Source: Pseudonocardia sp. | GTDB lineage: Bacteria > Actinomycetota > Actinomycetes > Mycobacteriales > Pseudonocardiaceae | Direction of reading: 5' to 3' | Assembly: GCA_019244295.1 (NCBI GenBank) | Contig: JAFASX010000049.1 | Span: 1 to 64,000 of the forward strand | Length of the DNA stretch: 64,000 bases | In this document: piece by piece, positions 59,887-64,000 of the stretch | Numbering within the stretch: the stretch's first letter is position 1 | Layout of the letters: every line of letters begins with the position of its first letter | Notes under the pieces: model-generated | Databases searched by the model: none | What the model was told of the DNA's origin: nothing | What the model saw: only the letters and a program-made list of their open reading frames with translations | Program-made: the position numbers and the translations under genes

Positions 59887-62001
59887 TCAGCCGATCTCTT
59901 GGGGGTCCAGCTGGACGCGCACCGAGCCGGCGGCTTTACGTGCCACCCTGATAGCCTGAGCGGCGGCCAACGCGGCGGCCAACGCCCGTCCCTGCGACTG
60001 GGGCGCCCGAACCAACGCGCGCTCCCGTGGCTCACCAGCCGATGTGGCGGGCAGGTCAACCGGACCCAGTACCTCGGCGGCGGCCGGCAGGTCGGCGGTG
60101 GCCAAGAAATCGGCGACCGCATCCGGGCTACCGTCGACGGCCGCCATCCGCACCGAGGGCGGAAAGCCCACCTCCGCTCGGGCGGCCAGCTCAGCGGCCG
60201 CATGCCCAGCCGGATCCCAGCGCACGAGCGCCTGCACGACGGACAACCCTGGCTCAGCGGCCACCACCACCCGGCCCCCCACCGCGTGCGAACGCACCAG
60301 AGCGGCGGCCGCCATCCACCGTCTGAACGTCTCCTCGGCTACCCGCAGATCGGGACGGGACAACTGCGCCCAGCCGTCAAGCAGCAACGCCGCGCCATAG
60401 CCGACTCCCCCGCGGAAACCGGCCACCCAAGGCTCGGCCCCTGGGGTAGCCACCACCAGAGCGGCCGCCGACGGGATCTCCGATAGCACGTCGGCGCCGC
60501 CACCTGAGCCGTGCACGGTAACCCCGGGGAACGCCCGGCCCAGTTCCTCGACGGTGCGCCGCGCGCCGACCACGGTGGCACGCGGCCGCCGTGAGCCACA
60601 AGACTGGCAGCGGAACGCTGGCTCGGCCACCCCGCACCACCGACAGCTCATCGTCGAAACCTCAGCGAACGGGTTCCCTGACCGCACCCCAGCTGACGCC
60701 GACGGCAACCCGAGTGGTCCGGCACAGCGCCGGCACCGGGCCGGCTCGCGGCACGACGCGCAGCGAAGACCCGGCAAGTAGCCGGCCCGAGGCACCTGAA
60801 CCAACACCGGCTCGTCCCTGGCCAGCGCGGCACGGGCAGCCTCGAACGCCGCCGCTGGCAATCGGACGGCCCGGGCCATCGGATCACGAGCCAGCGCGGC
60901 GTCAGTATCAGCCGCGGCCACGATCCTTGGCATCGCCGCGCGCACCTGCGCTCGCGTTGCCAGCACCTCGCGCACCCACCCGGACTGCACCAGCAGCTGC
61001 GCCTCGGCCGTTCGAGTGAAGCCGGCGACCAGCAGAGCGGCGCCGGTCAACCGCGCGCGTTGCACCAGCACATCTCGGACGTGCGGATACGGCGCCCGTG
61101 GCTCGGCGTGCAGATCGTCCCCGTCATCCCACACCACGAGCAGCCCGAGATCGGTCAGCGGGACGAATGCCGCCCCACGGGTACCGACCACCAGCCGGAC
61201 CAGCCCCCGGCGGGCCGCCAGCCAGGCCCGGTAACGGCGAGCGGGGCCGAGATCAGCGGTCAACGTGACGAGCCGACTGGCTCCGACCAACTCGCCGCAG
61301 GCGCCCGCCACCCTGGTCACGTCCCTCTGATCAGGGACCACGATCAGCGCGCCACGGCCCGCGCCGAGCGCGGTGGCCGCCACCTCCGCCAGCCGCGCCG
61401 GCCAGTCTTCCCCCGGCGCCGGATGCCAGACCGCGTGCGGGCCCCGGCCGTCGGCGACAGCGGCCAGCAACGCTGGGCCGTGTTGGTAGCGCCGCCACCC
61501 AGGGAACACCAGCTGGTTCGGCAGCGGCTCAGGCAACGACGCGGCGGCGGGAACCAATTCGGCTTCGGCCCTGGCATGCCGGGGCGGCACAGCCAGCCGC
61601 AGCACATCAGCGAACGTTCCGCCGTACCGATCGGCCACCAGCCGGCACAGCTGGATCAGTTCTTCGGACAACACCGGCTCGGCCGAGACGACCCGCTCCA
61701 GCCAGCCAAGCCGCCCTTGGTGCTCCGAACAACCCAGGCGCGCCAATACAACGCCGTCGACCAGCCGGCCGGAGAAACGGACCCTGACCCGCACCCCCGG
61801 CTGCGCGCACAGCGCCAAACCCTCAGGCACCCGATAGTCGAAGGGGCGGTCCAGGTGCGCGAGCGGCACGTCAACCGCGACCCGGGCAACCGGTAGCTCA
61901 GCGGCTTCTTGCCGCTCGCCTACTCGCCGCGCCTTTCGCCCACCCTCACCCGCGCGCTTTCCAATGCTTTCAATGCTCCCGCGCCGCGTCGCTGTCGTCA
62001 C
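59887..62001 (-). CDS. priA: PriA-like primosomal protein, actinobacterial type lacking helicase motifs
   Basis: A 704-residue protein. The DNA-binding domain is present (VARVAVDVPLAHLDRPFDYR, RVRVRFSGRLVDGVVLARL) and the zinc region (RCASCREPARCRRC, SCRWCGVAEPAFRCQSCG). The Walker A loop expected after the N-terminal domain (GxTGSGKT) is not there, and the DEAH-like box is VVWDDGDD. This is the pattern of actinobacterial PriA, thought to lack helicase activity but to keep a primosome role. GTG 62001 start. Confidence 0.93.
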   Translation of the reverse strand: MTTATRRGSIESIGKRAGEGGRKARRVGERQEAAELPVARVAVDVPLAHLDRPFDYRVPEGLALCAQPGVRVRVRFSGRLVDGVVLARLGCSEHQGRLGWLERVVSAEPVLSEELIQLCRLVADRYGGTFADVLRLAVPPRHARAEAELVPAAASLPEPLPNQLVFPGWRRYQHGPALLAAVADGRGPHAVWHPAPGEDWPARLAEVAATALGAGRGALIVVPDQRDVTRVAGACGELVGASRLVTLTADLGPARRYRAWLAARRGLVRLVVGTRGAAFVPLTDLGLLVVWDDGDDLHAEPRAPYPHVRDVLVQRARLTGAALLVAGFTRTAEAQLLVQSGWVREVLATRAQVRAAMPRIVAAADTDAALARDPMARAVRLPAAAFEAARAALARDEPVLVQVPRAGYLPGLRCASCREPARCRRCAGPLGLPSASAGVRSGNPFAEVSTMSCRWCGVAEPAFRCQSCGSRRPRATVVGARRTVEELGRAFPGVTVHGSGGGADVLSEIPSAAALVVATPGAEPWVAGFRGGVGYGAALLLDGWAQLSRPDLRVAEETFRRWMAAAALVRSHAVGGRVVVAAEPGLSVVQALVRWDPAGHAAAELAARAEVGFPPSVRMAAVDGSPDAVADFLATADLPAAAEVLGPVDLPATSAGEPRERALVRAPQSQGRALAAALAAAQAIRVARKAAGSVRVQLDPQEIG

Positions 62002-62222
62002 GGCACCGGTCTATCAGACACCACCGACAGATCCGGTTGCCGCCGCGGAGCCCGGTGTTCCGGTGATCAGGGCCGTGTCGGCGAGCGCCTTAGCACAACC
62101 GACCATGCACGTACCAGCCCTAAATGAAGACGGAGTGAGACCACCCCGTTACCTCCCGCCGTCGGGGTCGTTGAACCCAGCGATCTGCCGCGTCAGCGAA
62201 CCTTTGAGAGAGGTCAGGAATC

Positions 62223-62690
62223 ATGCCCAAGCTACGACTGGTCGGACGCAAGGCCGCGTTGGTGGGAGTGAGCGCCGCCGCGGCGACCGCGGCCCTGGTG
62301 GCGGTGGCGGAGCCGGCGCTGGCTGAGCCCACCGAGCAGACCACCTGTACCGACACCGTGCGAGTTCGCTCCCAACCCAGCCTCAGCGCGCCGGTTATCG
62401 GCTCCTGCTACGCCGGCGAGCGGGTCACGGTCGACGAGACCCGCAACGGCTTCGCCCACCTGGTGAACAAGCAGGGCTGGGCATCCCTCGAGCACGTTGC
62501 GCTTCGTGAGTCCGAGTACCGCAGGTTCAACCGCGACAACCGCGACAACCGCGACCGGGACCACCGGCGGGATGACTTCGGTGGCCGCGAGAACAACAGC
62601 GACTACAACGGCGACAGCGACTATAACCGGGATGGCGACGAGGGCGGCCCCAAGAAGAGCGGCGGCGGCGGCATCCTGGGCGGTTTCTGA
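62223..62690 (+). CDS. Secreted SH3-domain protein
   Basis: A 155-residue protein with a signal peptide (KAALVGVSAAAATAALVAVA, AEPALA cleavage) followed by a bacterial SH3-like domain (VRVRSQPSLSAPVIGSCYAG, NKQGWASLEHVAL) and a hydrophilic low-complexity tail with NRDNRDNRDRD and NSDYNGDSDYN repeats. Probably exported and wall-associated; function unknown. ATG 62223 is preceded by AGAGAGG. Divergent from priA and converging on coaBC. The 221 bp upstream show no other feature. Confidence 0.85.
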   Translation: MPKLRLVGRKAALVGVSAAAATAALVAVAEPALAEPTEQTTCTDTVRVRSQPSLSAPVIGSCYAGERVTVDETRNGFAHLVNKQGWASLEHVALRESEYRRFNRDNRDNRDRDHRRDDFGGRENNSDYNGDSDYNRDGDEGGPKKSGGGGILGGF

Positions 62691-62799
62691 CCGTCCAAGC
62701 GGGTGAGCGCGGCACGACCTTACAGCTGTACAAACCGAACAGACCGGGACCTCAGGTTCACCCGCATGATCTCGAGGTCCTGGTTCCGGTAGGACCGGC

Positions 62800-64000
62800 C
62801 TAAGGACGATCACGAAAGCTGAACGGCGGCTTTATCCGTCGAGCAGCGACTTCGTCCCACAGCCGCGACGCGAGCAAGACTTTAGAACCCAGTGGCAGCT
62901 CGATCTCGGCTCCGTCAGCGGCAAGCAACCAACCAGCATTGTTCGGCTGTCCGAACGCTTTACCATCACCGACCGCGTTGGCGACCAGCAGGTCGCACCC
63001 TTTGCGCGACAACTTGGCTCGAGCGTGGTCCAGGACCCCGCCAGCGGCATCGCCAGTCTCGGCCGCGAACCCGACCACGAGCTGACCGGGACGCCGTCGC
63101 GCCACGAGATCGACCAGAATGTCCGGGTTGGTCAGCAGCCGCACCGTCGGCGCGGCCGTGCTCGTCTTCTTGATTTTGCTTTCCTCCATCGTGGCTGGCC
63201 GGAAGTCCGCAACCGCGGCGGCCATGACCACGACGTCAGCCTGCTCGGATTCCCCGAGCATCGCCTCATGCAGCTGCCGTGCGGTGTCCACGCCGACCAG
63301 GCGCACTCCCGCCGGGACAACCACGCCATCGGTGTGCGCGGCGACCAGCGCCACCTCAGCGCCCCGCTGCGCGGCCACCCTGGCCACGGCGTAGCCCTGC
63401 CGGCCGGACGAACGGTTGCCGAGAAAACGCACCGGGTCCAGCGGCTCGCGAGTTCCACCAGCCGATACCACAACCCGACACCCGACTAAGTCGCGCGGCA
63501 GAGCGTCGGCCCGCTCCAGTAGCAGCGACGCCAACTCAACGATCTCGGCTGGCTCCGGCAGCCGGCCCGGCCCACTATCGGCACCGGTCAACCGACCGGA
63601 AGCGGGCTCAACCACCACCACACCTCGGGAACGCAACAACGCCACGTTGTCCCTGGTCGCGGGATGCTCCCACATCTCAGTGTGCATGGCGGGTACCAGC
63701 ATGACCGGGCAACTGACGGTCAACAGCGTGGCGGTGAGCAAGTCGTCGGCCCGTCCATGTGCCGCCCTGGCCAGCAAATCGGCGGTCGCCGGGGCTACCA
63801 GGACCAGCTCAGCCCGTTGGCCAACACGAACGTGCGGGACTTCGGCCACGTCGGCGAACACTTCGGTGCGAACCGGCTGACCGGACAACGCCTCGAACGT
63901 CGCCGCACCGACGAACTTCAGCGCGGACTCGGTCGGGATGACCCGGACCTGGTGCCCGGACTCGGTCAGCCGCCGGAGCACCTCACATGATTTGTAGGCG
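62800..64000 (-). CDS. coaBC: Phosphopantothenoylcysteine decarboxylase / phosphopantothenate-cysteine ligase (partial, runs off right edge)
   Basis: About 400 residues of CoaBC. The frame continues past the edge with AYKSCEVLRRLTESGH, so the N-terminus is missing. CoaC part: LVLVAPATADLLARAAHGRA and VMLVPAMHTEMWEHPATRDN. CoaB part: VVVSAGGTREPLDPVRFLGN, RSSGRQGYAVARVA, MAAAVADFRPATMEESKIKK and VANAVGDGKAFG. It makes 4'-phosphopantetheine for coenzyme A. Position beyond priA agrees with mycobacterial order. Confidence 0.95.
   Translation of the reverse strand, partial: AYKSCEVLRRLTESGHQVRVIPTESALKFVGAATFEALSGQPVRTEVFADVAEVPHVRVGQRAELVLVAPATADLLARAAHGRADDLLTATLLTVSCPVMLVPAMHTEMWEHPATRDNVALLRSRGVVVVEPASGRLTGADSGPGRLPEPAEIVELASLLLERADALPRDLVGCRVVVSAGGTREPLDPVRFLGNRSSGRQGYAVARVAAQRGAEVALVAAHTDGVVVPAGVRLVGVDTARQLHEAMLGESEQADVVVMAAAVADFRPATMEESKIKKTSTAAPTVRLLTNPDILVDLVARRRPGQLVVGFAAETGDAAGGVLDHARAKLSRKGCDLLVANAVGDGKAFGQPNNAGWLLAADGAEIELPLGSKVLLASRLWDEVAARRIKPPFSFRDRP

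Noticed and set aside
62002..62222. ydaO/c-di-AMP riboswitch before the secreted SH3 protein
   Set aside because: Conserved motif blocks are absent in the 221-bp upstream region.

Overview
The window is high-GC actinobacterial chromosome, most likely from the order Pseudonocardiales. It carries WhiA, RbpA, an actinobacterial PriA without helicase motifs, a WhiJ-like XRE-DUF5753 regulator, and the methylglucose-lipopolysaccharide genes octT and gpgP. Gene order closely follows two blocks that are separate in Mycobacterium tuberculosis. Positions 2.7-40 kb match the rpsT-holA-comEC-comEA-degV-octT-gpgP-rsfS-nadD-vWA-moxR-proA-proB-obg-rpmA-rplU-rne-ndk-folC-valS block. Positions 41-64 kb match secG-tpiA-pgk-gap-whiA-yvcK-rapZ-uvrC-PH-ribH-ribBA-ribE-rpe-rsmB-fmt-def-priA-coaBC. 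These comparisons rest on recalled gene order, not on a search run here. Almost all genes lie on the minus strand in translationally coupled runs with 4-bp ATGA/GTGA overlaps.

Layout: 1-2.2 kb is accessory. It holds a partial enzyme at the left edge and a two-gene unit of a small protein plus a fused DUF6879-XRE-DUF5753 regulator, with a good promoter and an apparent CTG start. 2.7-18.7 kb holds translation, replication, DNA-uptake, NAD, capsular-lipid and proline genes; threonine synthase lies there behind a SAM-I riboswitch whose P1 stem reaches the Shine-Dalgarno. 18.8-29.4 kb contains pRiA4b-ORF3, proB, obg, rpmA, rplU, RNase E and a radical-SAM pair of unknown function. 29.4-35.3 kb has an NYN nuclease, an ABC-2 exporter, the LprG/P55 lipid-export pair and ndk. 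35.5-49.7 kb carries folC, valS, RbpA, SecG, lower glycolysis and the whiA-yvcK-rapZ-uvrC operon.

49.7-53.0 kb is an island of gene decay: a VapBC-like relic, an intact proline iminopeptidase followed by a HicB-like relic, a DUF7711-type gene, a TnpB tail joined in frame to an SDR fragment with a nonsense codon, and one copy of a 53-bp dispersed repeat whose other copy lies at 35.4 kb. 53.0-64.0 kb holds riboflavin, formyl-methionine, priA and coaBC genes; coaBC runs off the right edge.

The strongest points for follow-up are the SAM-I/thrC switch, the fused DUF6879 regulator with its CTG start and partner gene, the symmetric palindrome between an ABC exporter and lprG-p55, and the decayed mobile region with its dispersed repeat. 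I see no tRNA, rRNA or CRISPR array. Start codons were re-chosen by Shine-Dalgarno, overlap and family length where the longest frame looked wrong.
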